Below are positions 9,583-16,724 of a stretch of 57,289 nucleotides of DNA, piece after piece. Source of the stretch: an uncultured Clostridia bacterium (lineage in GTDB: Bacteria; Bacillota; Clostridia; TANB77; CAG-508); NCBI GenBank assembly GCA_934129785.1, contig CAKOWW010000011.1, positions 1 to 57,289 on the forward strand. Reading direction: 5' to 3'. The notes under the pieces were generated by a model that ran no database searches, had not been told where the DNA came from, and saw only the letters and a list, made by a program, of their open reading frames with translations. Position 1 is the stretch's first letter, and each line of letters opens with the position of its first letter. The translations under genes were made by a program, and so were the position numbers.

Positions 9583-9753
9583 TCTTTAATATAAACTTTG
9601 AATTAAATTACGAATGTGCATGAAAAAAAGTTAGAGATTCTATGTAATTTTATGGAAAGAGTTCACTTTAGTGGAAGGGTGCCATAAAATAAATTAGAAT
9701 CTCTTAAATTTTGTAATAAACCGAGTAATGTAATGAAAAGTTTATATTAAAGA
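9583..9753 (+). ncRNA. Candidate structured RNA between pepP-like gene and efp
   Basis: The ~290-nt gap holds a nested structure. A perfect 17-bp closing stem (9583-9599 with 9737-9753) encloses two ~32-nt unpaired strands, then a 10-bp stem (9633-9642 with 9695-9704), then a 9-bp stem (9647-9655 with 9682-9690) capped by a 26-nt loop that can fold further. The order of closing stem, large bubble and apical hairpin resembles 6S RNA in outline only; I recognise no conserved 6S or riboswitch sequence. The efp promoter at 9785-9813 lies downstream, so this is probably not an efp leader. Strand is assumed from the neighbouring genes. Confidence 0.4.
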
Positions 9754-9784
9754 GAAACCAATAAACCTATAAAAAAGAAAAAAC

Positions 9785-9813
9785 TTGCTTTTTATAGCAA
9801 AATATAGTAAAAT
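9785..9813 (+). promoter_or_regulatory. Sigma-A-type promoter for efp
   Basis: TTGCTT (9785-9790), a 17-nt spacer and TAAAAT (9808-9813) sit about 55 nt before the efp start. Confidence 0.6.
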
Positions 9814-9868
9814 AGAAAAAGCTTATAATTAAAGAGAAAATAAATGAAAATTGAAAGGAGAAATAATT

Positions 9869-10435
9869 ATGGCATCAGTATACTCAGCAGGAGATTTTAG
9901 AAATGGAACAACATTTGAAATGGAAGGAAATGTATATAGAATAGTAGAATTCCAACATGTAAAACCAGGAAAGGGATCAGCATTTGTTAGAACAAAACTA
10001 AAAAATGTTATAACAGGAGCAACACTAGAAAAAACATTTAACCCATCAGACAAATTCCCAGCAGCAGAAATAGAAAAGAAAACAATGCAATACCTATACA
10101 ATGATGGTGGATTATATTACTTCATGGACAATGAAACATATGATCAAATGCCATTAAATGAAGAACAATTAGGAGATTGCTTAAAATACTTAAAAGAAAA
10201 TATGGAAGTAACAATTCTTTCATACAAAGGTAATACATTTGCAGTAGAACCACCAACATTTGTTGAATTAGAAGTTACATACACAGAACCAGGATTTAGT
10301 GGAAACACAACAACAACATCTGGAAAACCAGCTAAACTAGAAACTGGACTAGAAATACAAGTACCATTATTCGTAAATATTGGAGATATATTAAAAATAG
10401 ACACAAGAACTTGTGAATATATGGAAAGAGTTTAG
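9869..10435 (+). CDS. efp: Elongation factor P
   Basis: EF-P binds ribosomes stalled at polyproline and restores peptide-bond formation. The 188-residue protein shows the KOW-like N-terminal domain with 'FRNGTTFEMEGNVYRIVEFQHVKPGKGSAF'; the Lys of 'PGKGSA' is the position modified in many species. Two OB domains follow, ending with the conserved 'LKIDTRTCEYMERV'. I chose ATG 9869 because AAAGGAG lies 8 nt upstream; the in-frame TTG at 9851 overlaps that region. Confidence 0.97.
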   Translation: MASVYSAGDFRNGTTFEMEGNVYRIVEFQHVKPGKGSAFVRTKLKNVITGATLEKTFNPSDKFPAAEIEKKTMQYLYNDGGLYYFMDNETYDQMPLNEEQLGDCLKYLKENMEVTILSYKGNTFAVEPPTFVELEVTYTEPGFSGNTTTTSGKPAKLETGLEIQVPLFVNIGDILKIDTRTCEYMERV

Positions 10436-10450
10436 GAAAGGTGATTTAAA

Positions 10451-10783
10451 ATGGCAACTTTAAAAGATGAAATTGCAGAATTAAAAAACAATCAAAAAAT
10501 TATGCAAGAGCAAATTGCTCAAATGCAACAAATAATAGACAATATGAAAAAAGACTTATATATAGAAGATGAAGGATTTGACTTTGAAATAGTATGTCCA
10601 TATTGTGCTAATGAATTTATAATAGACTTAAATCAGGAAGAAGGAGAAATCGAATGTCCAGAATGTCATAACAAAATAGAGTTAGACTGGTCTGGAGACA
10701 CTGACGAAGACTATGATGGTTGTGGCGGAAGTTGCCATGGATGCCATGGTTGTGGTAACGAAGATGACGAAGATGATATGTAG
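10451..10783 (+). CDS. Small zinc-ribbon protein with coiled coil and Cys/His/Asp-rich tail
   Basis: The 110-residue protein has a coiled-coil helix (residues ~3-37, heptad pattern with Met/Ile/Leu), then a zinc ribbon with two CPxC knuckles ('CPYC' near 50 and 'CPEC' near 73). The tail is Gly/Cys/His-rich ('CGGSCHGCHGCG') and ends in acidic residues. Homologues of this coiled-coil plus zinc-ribbon type are small conserved Clostridia proteins of unknown job, often placed after efp. The start has an AAAGGTGATT site. Metal binding is likely from the residues; function is unknown. Confidence 0.75.
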   Translation: MATLKDEIAELKNNQKIMQEQIAQMQQIIDNMKKDLYIEDEGFDFEIVCPYCANEFIIDLNQEEGEIECPECHNKIELDWSGDTDEDYDGCGGSCHGCHGCGNEDDEDDM

Positions 10784-10827
10784 AAAATAAGGTTATTTAC
10801 TAAAAAAGGTAAGTAACCTTATTTTTT
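10784..10827. terminator. Bidirectional terminator between convergent genes
   Basis: A 15-bp stem (10786-10800 with 10809-10823, one wobble) is flanked by A-run on the left and T-run on the right. It can serve both the zinc-ribbon gene (+) and the M23 gene (-). Confidence 0.8.
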
Positions 10828-11416
10828 AAAAATAATCAACAGGATTAACATATTTATTATTTAACCTAATTCCCAAATGCAAATGAGGGCCAGTTGTGGC
10901 ACCATTTGTAAAACCGATACCATCATGATATTGATTTCCTTTAACACCAGTTACATATTTAGGACCAACATATCCAATTACTTGACCTTGTTTTATTTTA
11001 TCACCAACTTTAACTATAAAATTGGGGTCAGAATGGCAATAACTAACTTTGTAATTATCAAAAGATAAAGTAATTGTATAACCACCAGCACCTAAAAATT
11101 CTCTAAAAGTAATTTCGCCATCATGAACGGCAATAAATTTACTACCTTGAGGAGCAGGAATGTCTATTCCAGAATGGGACGAAGAAGCACCAGATGTTGG
11201 AGAAGTTCTTTTTCCGAAAGGAGAACTTATTTTAGTGTAGCCAGGAATAGGCCAAACAAAGCCATTAGGGTTTGTAAATATAATTTCCGAATCTAATGAA
11301 TTTGAATTTGAAAAAGAATCTTTATTTGAAAATGGAATAAAAAATATACAAATAAAAAGAATAATTAAAATTAAAAACAAACTTTGAATGTTAAAAAATT
11401 TTTGAATATAAATCAA
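10826..11416 (-). CDS. M23 family metallopeptidase (LytM-type endopeptidase), membrane-anchored
   Basis: The protein (up to 196 residues) has an N-terminal membrane helix ('SLFLILIILFICIFFI') and an extracytoplasmic M23 domain. Zinc ligands are visible in 'SHSGIDIPAP' (HxxxD) and 'PHLHLG' (HxH). The lead-in 'FVWPIPGYTKISSPFGKR' is standard for M23. It probably cleaves peptidoglycan cross-bridges. The start is uncertain: TTG 11416 abuts AAAGGAG with no spacing, and the next candidates at normal spacing are ATT codons (11413, 11407). The gene is convergent with its left neighbour and lies just downstream of tRNA-Trp. Confidence 0.85.
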   Translation of the reverse strand: MIYIQKFFNIQSLFLILIILFICIFFIPFSNKDSFSNSNSLDSEIIFTNPNGFVWPIPGYTKISSPFGKRTSPTSGASSSHSGIDIPAPQGSKFIAVHDGEITFREFLGAGGYTITLSFDNYKVSYCHSDPNFIVKVGDKIKQGQVIGYVGPKYVTGVKGNQYHDGIGFTNGATTGPHLHLGIRLNNKYVNPVDYF

Positions 11417-11446
11417 CTCCTTTATAAAAAATAGAAGATAAAATAA

Positions 11447-11480
11447 AACACTACATTACTATAAAAGCAAATGTAGTGTT
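11447..11480 (-). terminator. Terminator of tRNA-Trp
   Basis: An 11-bp perfect stem (11447-11457 with 11470-11480) on the minus strand is followed by TTTATTTT, six bases after the tRNA 3' end. Confidence 0.8.
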
Positions 11481-11485
11481 GATTA

Positions 11486-11560
11486 TGGCAGGGGTAGAAG
11501 GATTCGAACCCTCACAGGCGGTTTTGGAGACCGATGTGCTACCATTAACACTATACCCCT
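11486..11560 (-). tRNA. tRNA-Trp (anticodon CCA)
   Basis: Read on the minus strand, the 75-nt cloverleaf begins AGGGGTATAG and ends TACCCCTGCCA. The acceptor stem is AGGGGTA/TACCCCT (7 bp) and the D arm contains TTAATGGTAGCA. The anticodon loop CTCCAAA sits between CGGT and ACCG, giving anticodon CCA. The T arm contains GGTTCGAATCC. The discriminator G and 3' CCA are genomically encoded. Confidence 0.96.
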
Positions 11561-11691
11561 ATTTCCAAAATGCAAGTACTTTTATATATTAGCACAAAAA
11601 ATAAAAATTAGCAACAATTTTTAGTAAAAATATTGACTTTTTTTCAAGTAGGTAATACAATTTAAAAGATAAAAGAAAAGGAGAACAAATT

Positions 11692-13074
11692 ATGTTAAAA
11701 TCAATGGAAACACTAGTAGCACTATGTAAAAATAGAGGAATAATATATCCAGGTTCAGAAATCTATGGTGGATTAGCAAACACATGGGATTATGGACCAT
11801 TGGGAAATGAAATAAAAAATAATGTAAAAAATGCATGGAGAAAAAAATTCATACAAGAGCAAAAAAATATAGTAGGTTTAGATGCAGCAATATTAATGAA
11901 CCCAGAAACATGGGTAGCATCAGGACATGTTGGTGGATTTTCAGACCCATTAATTGACTGTAAAGAATGTAAAACAAGACACAGAGCAGACAAACTAATA
12001 GAAGAATGGGCACATGAACAAGGAAAAGACATGATAGCAGATGGTATGAGTGACGAAGAACTAACAAACTTCATAACAGAAAATAAAATACCATGTCCAA
12101 GTTGTGGAAAAACAAACTTTACAGGAATAAGAAAATTCAACTTAATGTTCAAAACATTCCAAGGAGTAACAGAAGATACAACATCTGAAATATATTTAAG
12201 ACCAGAAACAGCACAAGGAATATTTGTAGACTTTAAAAATGTTTTAAGAACATCTAGAAAGAAAATGCCAATGGGAATAGCTCAAATAGGAAAAGCATTC
12301 AGAAATGAAATAACACCAGGAAACTTCACATTTAGAACAAGAGAATTTGAACAAATGGAACTAGAATTTTTCTGCAAACCAGGAACAGACCTAGAATGGC
12401 ATAAATATTGGAAAGAATACTGTGAAAAATGGTTATTAGACCTAGGAATGAAAAAGGAAAACATTAGATTAAGAGACCATTCAGAAGACGAATTAGTATT
12501 TTATAGTAAAGCAACAACAGATATTGAATTTGCATTTCCATTTGGTTGGGGAGAATTATGGGGTATAGCAGATAGAACAGATTACGACTTAATGCAACAT
12601 ATGAATCATTCAAAACAAGATTTAAGATATCAAGATCCAGAAACAAACGAAAAATATGTGCCATATGTAATTGAACCATCACTTGGAGCAGATAGAGTTG
12701 TACTTGCATTTTTATGTAATAGCTATGAAGAACAAGAAATAGCTGAAGGAGATACAAGAACAGTATTACATTTACACCCAGCTTTAGCGCCATACAAATT
12801 AGCAGTATTACCATTATCTAAAAAATTATCAGATAAAGCAAATGAAGTATATGAAAAATTATCAAAAAAATTCATGTGTGATTATGATGAAGCAGGAAGC
12901 ATAGGAAAGCGTTATAGAAGAGAAGATGAAATAGGAACACCATATTGTGTAACTGTTGATTTTGACACATTAGAAGATGAAAGTGTAACAATTAGAGATA
13001 GAGACACAATGGAACAAATTAGAATAAAAATTGATGACATAGAAAATTGGATTCAAGAAAAAATTGAATTTTAA
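11692..13074 (+). CDS. glyQS: Glycine--tRNA ligase, single-chain class II
   Basis: The 460-residue enzyme attaches glycine to tRNA-Gly. Class II features are visible: 'RGIIYPGSEIYGGLANTWDYGPLG' region at the N-terminus, a CxxC...CxxC zinc-type insert ('CKEC' and 'CPSC'), motif 2 'QIGKAFRNEITPGNFTFRTREFEQMELEFF' and motif 3 'PYVIEPSLGADRVVLAF'. The anticodon-binding domain at the end contains 'LAPYKLAVLPLSKK' and 'YDEAGSIGKRYRREDEIGTPYCVTVD'. This is the dimeric eukaryote-like type found in many Firmicutes instead of the two-subunit form. AAAGGAG precedes the ATG. Confidence 0.96.
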   Translation: MLKSMETLVALCKNRGIIYPGSEIYGGLANTWDYGPLGNEIKNNVKNAWRKKFIQEQKNIVGLDAAILMNPETWVASGHVGGFSDPLIDCKECKTRHRADKLIEEWAHEQGKDMIADGMSDEELTNFITENKIPCPSCGKTNFTGIRKFNLMFKTFQGVTEDTTSEIYLRPETAQGIFVDFKNVLRTSRKKMPMGIAQIGKAFRNEITPGNFTFRTREFEQMELEFFCKPGTDLEWHKYWKEYCEKWLLDLGMKKENIRLRDHSEDELVFYSKATTDIEFAFPFGWGELWGIADRTDYDLMQHMNHSKQDLRYQDPETNEKYVPYVIEPSLGADRVVLAFLCNSYEEQEIAEGDTRTVLHLHPALAPYKLAVLPLSKKLSDKANEVYEKLSKKFMCDYDEAGSIGKRYRREDEIGTPYCVTVDFDTLEDESVTIRDRDTMEQIRIKIDDIENWIQEKIEF

Positions 13075-13080
13075 CTTAAA

Positions 13081-13127
13081 ATACCTAATAAAATAGTAAA
13101 ATTATAACTATTTTATTAGGTATTTTT
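13081..13127 (+). terminator. Terminator after glyQS
   Basis: A 17-bp perfect stem (13081-13097 with 13107-13123) with a 9-nt loop is followed by TTTTT. The following 13128-13331 is A-rich and I see no gene in it. Confidence 0.88.
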
Positions 13128-13331
13128 GTATAAAAAAATCGACTTTTTGTAAAAGAAAAAATGACATTCGTAAAAAAAATACCATTAAAAGTTATTAAAA
13201 TGATAAAATGGAGTCGGAAAAGTAATATAAAAAGATGTAAAAAATGAAAAAATATTAAGAAAATAAGATGTAGAAAAAAATATAAAAACAAAAGAAAAAA
13301 CACACAAAAGAAAAAATAGTAGGAGAGGAAA

Positions 13332-13625
13332 ATGAAATTATTAAAAAATTTAGGAGAAAATATAGATGACAATATTATAGAAAATCTATATTTAAACAAT
13401 TTGTTTTTATCAGAGATAGTGTCAGAAGGACAAGAGTACGAAAAAACTAAAAAAGAAATATCAAAATTAGAAAAAGATATTATAAGAAACTCTAATTTAG
13501 AAACAAAAGAAATGTTTTTTAAATATCAGGAAAAAACAAATGAAATAGAATCTGATGAAGCAAAAGAACAATTTAAATTAGGCTTTAAAACAGCTGTAAA
13601 ATTAATAATAGAAGGACTAAAATAA
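13332..13625 (+). CDS. Hypothetical small helical protein (DUF6809-like)
   Basis: The 97-residue protein is charged and probably all-helical, with 'MKLLKNLGENIDDNIIENLY' and a C-terminal 'KEQFKLGFKTAVKLIIEGL'. This pattern matches small Clostridia proteins often found next to XRE regulators, sometimes labelled DUF6809. Function is unknown. GGAGAGG precedes the ATG. It is convergent with the XRE gene and marks the left edge of the accessory island. Confidence 0.6.
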   Translation: MKLLKNLGENIDDNIIENLYLNNLFLSEIVSEGQEYEKTKKEISKLEKDIIRNSNLETKEMFFKYQEKTNEIESDEAKEQFKLGFKTAVKLIIEGLK

Positions 13626-13650
13626 TCCTTCTATTAAAATTTATTTTTTT
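13606..13650 (+). terminator. Terminator overlapping the end of the small helical gene
   Basis: An 11-bp stem (13606-13616 with 13626-13636) has the stop codon in its loop and is followed by T-rich sequence to 13650. Confidence 0.65.
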
Positions 13651-14000
13651 CTTTTATTCATAAATGAAATCAATTGTCTAACAATTTCTTTTTCATCTTC
13701 GGATAAATTGTAAAAACCAACTAATCCACTATCTAATTCTAAATCACTAGAAATTAGATAATCTTTTAAAACATAAGTTGGTGTAATGTTGTAAATGTTA
13801 CAAAGTTTTACTAAAGTATCAATGCTACCTTTTGTTTTATTTCGTTCTATATCAGAAATATAACGGGGAGCAAGACCTAAAGCTTCAGAAACTTGTTCTT
13901 GTGTTAAACCAAAAGAACGGCGTGTTTCTTGTAACACCTTTCCAACTAAAATTTTTGGATTTTTGGAATTGTAATTTTTTAATAATGATTTATCTTTCAT
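13641..14000 (-). CDS. XRE-family helix-turn-helix regulator
   Basis: The 119-residue protein has an HTH_3 domain at residues ~20-75 ('LGKVLQETRRSFGLTQEQVSEALGL'-like, 'PRYISDIERNKTKGSIDTLVKLCNIY'). A short helical tail follows. GGAGGATTTCA precedes the ATG on the minus strand. It is divergent from the DGR target gene, with about 220 bp between them. That gap holds a 7-bp inverted repeat (14091-14110) next to the target promoter, so repression of the DGR target or of its own gene is a reasonable inference. Confidence 0.85.
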   Translation of the reverse strand: MKDKSLLKNYNSKNPKILVGKVLQETRRSFGLTQEQVSEALGLAPRYISDIERNKTKGSIDTLVKLCNIYNITPTYVLKDYLISSDLELDSGLVGFYNLSEDEKEIVRQLISFMNKRKK

Positions 14001-14090
14001 TGAAATCCTCCATATATTAATAGGTTAAATAAAATTTGTTTTTTTATACTATAAACATAACAAAAAGCTAAAAAAATTAACACGAATAAA

Positions 14091-14110
14091 TTTCCACAAA
14101 AAGGTGGAAA
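14091..14110. promoter_or_regulatory. Candidate operator: 7-bp inverted repeat upstream of DGR target promoter
   Basis: TTTCCAC (14091-14097) and GTGGAAA (14104-14110) are separated by 6 nt and end 5 bp before the -35 box at 14116. The location between the XRE gene and the target promoter suggests a regulator site; no binding data exist here. Confidence 0.4.
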
Positions 14111-14115
14111 AAAGC

Positions 14116-14144
14116 TTGAAAAGAAAAAACAGGTATGATATACT
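14116..14144 (+). promoter_or_regulatory. Sigma-A-type promoter for the DGR target
   Basis: TTGAAA (14116-14121), a 17-nt spacer and TATACT (14139-14144) lie 78 nt before the target ATG. Confidence 0.65.
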
Positions 14145-14222
14145 TGAAATCGTAAAACACAAAAAAAGACAAAAGTAGCTAAAAAGCAAAAAGTTTAGTT
14201 ATTGAAAGAAAGGGAGATTCAA

Positions 14223-15941
14223 ATGAAAAAAAGCAAGAGAGAAAATGGTATAACATTAATAGCCTTAGTAATAACAATCATAGTTTTACTTATTTTAGCA
14301 GGTGTATCAATAGCAATGCTTACAGGCAATAATGGAATACTAACACAAGCAAAAAATGCAAAACAGGCAACAGCAGATGCAACGCAAAAAGAAAAAGAAG
14401 ATTTACTTGAATTAGAAATGATAACAAGTAATAGTAAAGTAAATATTCCAAATTTAAAAGAAGGAATGATACCAGTAAAATGGAATGCAACTATCAAAAC
14501 ATGGGAAGTAGCTGACAAAAGTAATACAGGAAATGACTGGTATGATTACTCTACAGAAAGCAAAAAATGGGCAAATGTAGTAACAGTAAAGGAAAACTGT
14601 AGTAATGGAAAAACAAGAAAAGATTATTTAAGTGCAGGAGTAGGAACACCAATACCAGAAGATGATATAACAACAATGTTTGTATGGATACCAAGATATA
14701 GTTATTATGTAAAAAGTGGATATCATACAAATGCAAATGGAACGGGAGAGTTTGCAATAAAATTCTTATTAGGAAAATCAGATAAAATAATAGATGCACC
14801 AGAAGGTCAGGATACAGCAATTAGATCAGAAGAAACAAATGGAGAGACAAATGGTGGAAAATATGTAGTGCACCCAGCATTCACAGCAGATACAGATTTA
14901 GGTGGAACAGGTAGTGAATTATATGGAATATGGGTAGGAAAATTCGAAGCAAGTAATTATACATCAGAATATAATAATGAAAATATATCAGCTTCAACAA
15001 CAAATGAGGATATTTTATATGGTCGTGGAGATAAGAAAAATGTGACAATAAGACCAAATGTAACAAGTTGGAGAGTTATTAATGTAAATGATATGTTTAA
15101 TGTTTCTCAAAATATGGCAAAAGATGAAGCTAAAATATATGGATTTAACAATTCGGAAATAACAACAACAATGATGCAAAATAGCCAATGGGGAGCAGTA
15201 GCATATTTAGCACAAAGTGAATATGGTAATATGCAAAAATTAACTGATGGAGAATCTGGAATATGGAATAATTCATATAATGAGGGATTTACTTTTGCTT
15301 CAAATAACTCATATAAAATGGATAATAGATCAGTAACATTAACAGGAATGTCAGGAAATAGTAGGGATAATTATACAAATTATTATTCAAAAGTAGTAGA
15401 TGGAAGTAAAAAAGATAATGGAGATAGTATAGAAATAACTTATACAAAAATAAATAATGACGCTACAACTGGCGATAACTATACAAACACATATTATAGA
15501 TATTATACAGAAAATGGACAAAAGGCAAGTACAACAAGAAACATATATGGAATATATGACATGTCAGGTGGGTCATGGGAATATATGGCAAACTATTTAG
15601 GAAGTGTTACAGGAAATCAATTTGTGTCTAATTTCTTAACAATTGAACCAAAATACCAAACACCATATGCTGGAACAGGTGCAACATCTAGCACAGAAGA
15701 CAGAACAACAAACTATGAAGCAAATAAAAGAAAATATGGAGATGCAATATGGGAAACATCTAATGGCTGTAACGGTCAGTACAGCTGGAACGCAGATTAC
15801 TCTTACTTTCCGTACGCTAGCTATCCGGTCTTCATTCGTGGGGGCAATTGCAGCAACGGCTCTAGTGCAGGTCCGTTCTATTTCAGCCACAGCCACGGAT
15901 GGGGCGTCATCTACTATTCGTTCCGTGTAGTTCTGTTCTAG
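14223..15941 (+). CDS. DGR target protein: prepilin-like N-terminus plus C-type-lectin/FGE-type fold with variable C-terminus
   Basis: The 572-residue protein opens with a charged leader and a type III (prepilin) leader-like junction 'RENG/ITLIALVITII', then a ~20-residue hydrophobic helix ending 'MLTGNNGILTQA'. From ~150 on it has the formylglycine-generating-enzyme/sulfatase-modifying signature of DGR C-type-lectin targets ('FVWIPRYSYYV', 'GKFEASNY', 'YGIYDMSGGSWEYMANY'). It ends 'FIRGG...GPFYF...YSFRVVLF'. Residues ~525-572 are encoded by VR, which differs from TR almost only at template adenines. I chose ATG 14223 because AAAGGGAG lies ~7 nt upstream; an in-frame TTG at 14202 lacks a site. 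Position +5 of the mature pilin-like helix is Ala rather than Glu. The last ~50 codons use GC-rich codons unlike the rest. The ligand is unknown; surface display is inferred. Confidence 0.9.
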   Translation: MKKSKRENGITLIALVITIIVLLILAGVSIAMLTGNNGILTQAKNAKQATADATQKEKEDLLELEMITSNSKVNIPNLKEGMIPVKWNATIKTWEVADKSNTGNDWYDYSTESKKWANVVTVKENCSNGKTRKDYLSAGVGTPIPEDDITTMFVWIPRYSYYVKSGYHTNANGTGEFAIKFLLGKSDKIIDAPEGQDTAIRSEETNGETNGGKYVVHPAFTADTDLGGTGSELYGIWVGKFEASNYTSEYNNENISASTTNEDILYGRGDKKNVTIRPNVTSWRVINVNDMFNVSQNMAKDEAKIYGFNNSEITTTMMQNSQWGAVAYLAQSEYGNMQKLTDGESGIWNNSYNEGFTFASNNSYKMDNRSVTLTGMSGNSRDNYTNYYSKVVDGSKKDNGDSIEITYTKINNDATTGDNYTNTYYRYYTENGQKASTTRNIYGIYDMSGGSWEYMANYLGSVTGNQFVSNFLTIEPKYQTPYAGTGATSSTEDRTTNYEANKRKYGDAIWETSNGCNGQYSWNADYSYFPYASYPVFIRGGNCSNGSSAGPFYFSHSHGWGVIYYSFRVVLF

Positions 15942-15956
15942 TCGGGCGGCTCACTT
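15796..15956 (+). repeat. DGR variable repeat (VR)
   Basis: This 161-bp segment aligns without gaps to TR 16101-16261 (offset 305). There are 14 mismatches. Thirteen are at TR adenines: VR positions 15804, 15822, 15850, 15853, 15865, 15886, 15888, 15892, 15894, 15906, 15907, 15910 and 15912. The other is T to G at 15828. The 3' 44 bp (15913-15956) are identical and end in the GC-rich GTCGGGCGGCTCACTT, a fit for the site where mutagenic homing starts. The target stop codon (15939-15941) lies inside the identical part. Confidence 0.95.
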
Positions 15957-15977
15957 TGAAACATTCCTTGAACCTAA

Positions 15978-16049
15978 TTCCCTTTAATCTGCACAAAATA
16001 CGAAAAGCAAATAAATAAAATACGGGCAAGATATACAAATTAAAGGGAA
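15978..16049. repeat. 11-bp perfect inverted repeat between VR and TR
   Basis: TTCCCTTTAAT (15978-15988) and ATTAAAGGGAA (16039-16049) flank 50 bp. It begins 21 bp after the VR homology ends. Hairpins or cruciforms beyond the VR end help homing in the Bordetella phage DGR; whether this pair does so is unknown. Confidence 0.4.
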
Positions 16050-16100
16050 AGGAAAAACTAAGTGGATTGTAATATATATATAAATTAGGGATTAAACTGT

Positions 16101-16261
16101 ATTACTCTAACTTTCCGTACGCTAGCAATCCGTTCTTCATTCGTGGGGGCAATTACAACAACGGCTCTAATGCAGGTCCGTTCTATTTCAACAACAACAA
16201 CGGATGGGGCAACAACAACTATTCGTTCCGTGTAGTTCTGTTCTAGTCGGGCGGCTCACTT
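16101..16261 (+). repeat. DGR template repeat (TR)
   Basis: The invariant template for the VR. It encodes no ORF of its own but, in the target frame, would read as an Asn-rich version ('NYNNGSNAGPFYFNNNNGWGNNNYSF'-like, built from AAC/AAT codons). Replacing A in AAC/AAT gives the widest amino-acid choice with no stop codons, a standard DGR design. About 36 adenines lie between 16101 and 16221 and 13 are changed in VR. TR runs in the same orientation as VR but opposite to the RT gene. Confidence 0.95.
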
Positions 16262-16576
16262 CGATGCACATAGGTTCATAAAGGAACCAATCCCAGTTGA
16301 ATAATATTTATGGATATTATTGTGAGTTATAACTAATTCTTGTTTTACTGCTATGGGAAATGAAAAAAGTGGTAAAAAAGAAGAAAGACGCGTGACAGCT
16401 TGGATTTGTATCAAAGAAGTTTAATTCCTTTGGCATAAATTTTCTTTTATGTCATAAACACATTAACAGTATGCGATTGTTTTAGTAGCGAAAGTGAAAA
16501 TCCAAGCATATGAAAAGAATATAAATATTTTACACAAATAAAACTTGAATTTTAAAATTTGAGTTTTATTTTTTTA
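16262..16576 (+). ncRNA. Structured 3' part of the TR RNA (DGR spacer region), with terminator
   Basis: No ORF fills this stretch downstream of TR. It contains hairpins such as GGTTC/GAACC (16270-16285) and a long-range 10-bp perfect pairing GCTTGGATTT (16398-16407) with AAATCCAAGC (16498-16507). It ends in a palindromic A/T-rich stem (about 16538-16569) and seven T. In the Bordetella DGR the RNA just 3' of TR binds RT-Avd and primes cDNA synthesis; by analogy this should be that part of the template RNA. The RNA ends are inferred. Confidence 0.6.
16538..16576 (+). terminator. Terminator of the TR RNA
   Basis: AAAACTTGAATTTT and AAAATTTGAGTTTT form an imperfect stem that is followed by a T7 run ending at 16575. 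Confidence 0.6.
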
Positions 16577-16596
16577 TAAAAGTTTATTTTGTTCGC

Positions 16597-16625
16597 TTGT
16601 TTTTTTAAATGAAATATTATATATT
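16597..16625 (+). promoter_or_regulatory. Promoter of the candidate type I toxin mRNA
   Basis: TTGTTT (16597-16602), a 17-nt spacer and TATATT (16620-16625) would start an RNA near 16632. The RNA would open with AGAAAATGAGAAT, the same 13 nt that begin the opposing antisense RNA. Confidence 0.5.
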
Positions 16626-16724
16626 ATGAATACAGAAAATGAGAATAAGCGGAGTGCGTTGCCACCTTTATTATAATTCCATAACTTTTGGTTATGAGAC
16701 TGGACACATAGGGAGGTGGTTAAT

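Noticed and set aside
9583..9753. Calling this gap RNA a 6S RNA or a named riboswitch
   Set aside because: Only the general shape fits; no conserved sequence of any family is recognised, so it is left as an unassigned candidate.
15643..15930. 95-codon ORF in another frame across VR
   Set aside because: It lies wholly inside the DGR target in a different frame; its low-complexity sequence comes from VR.
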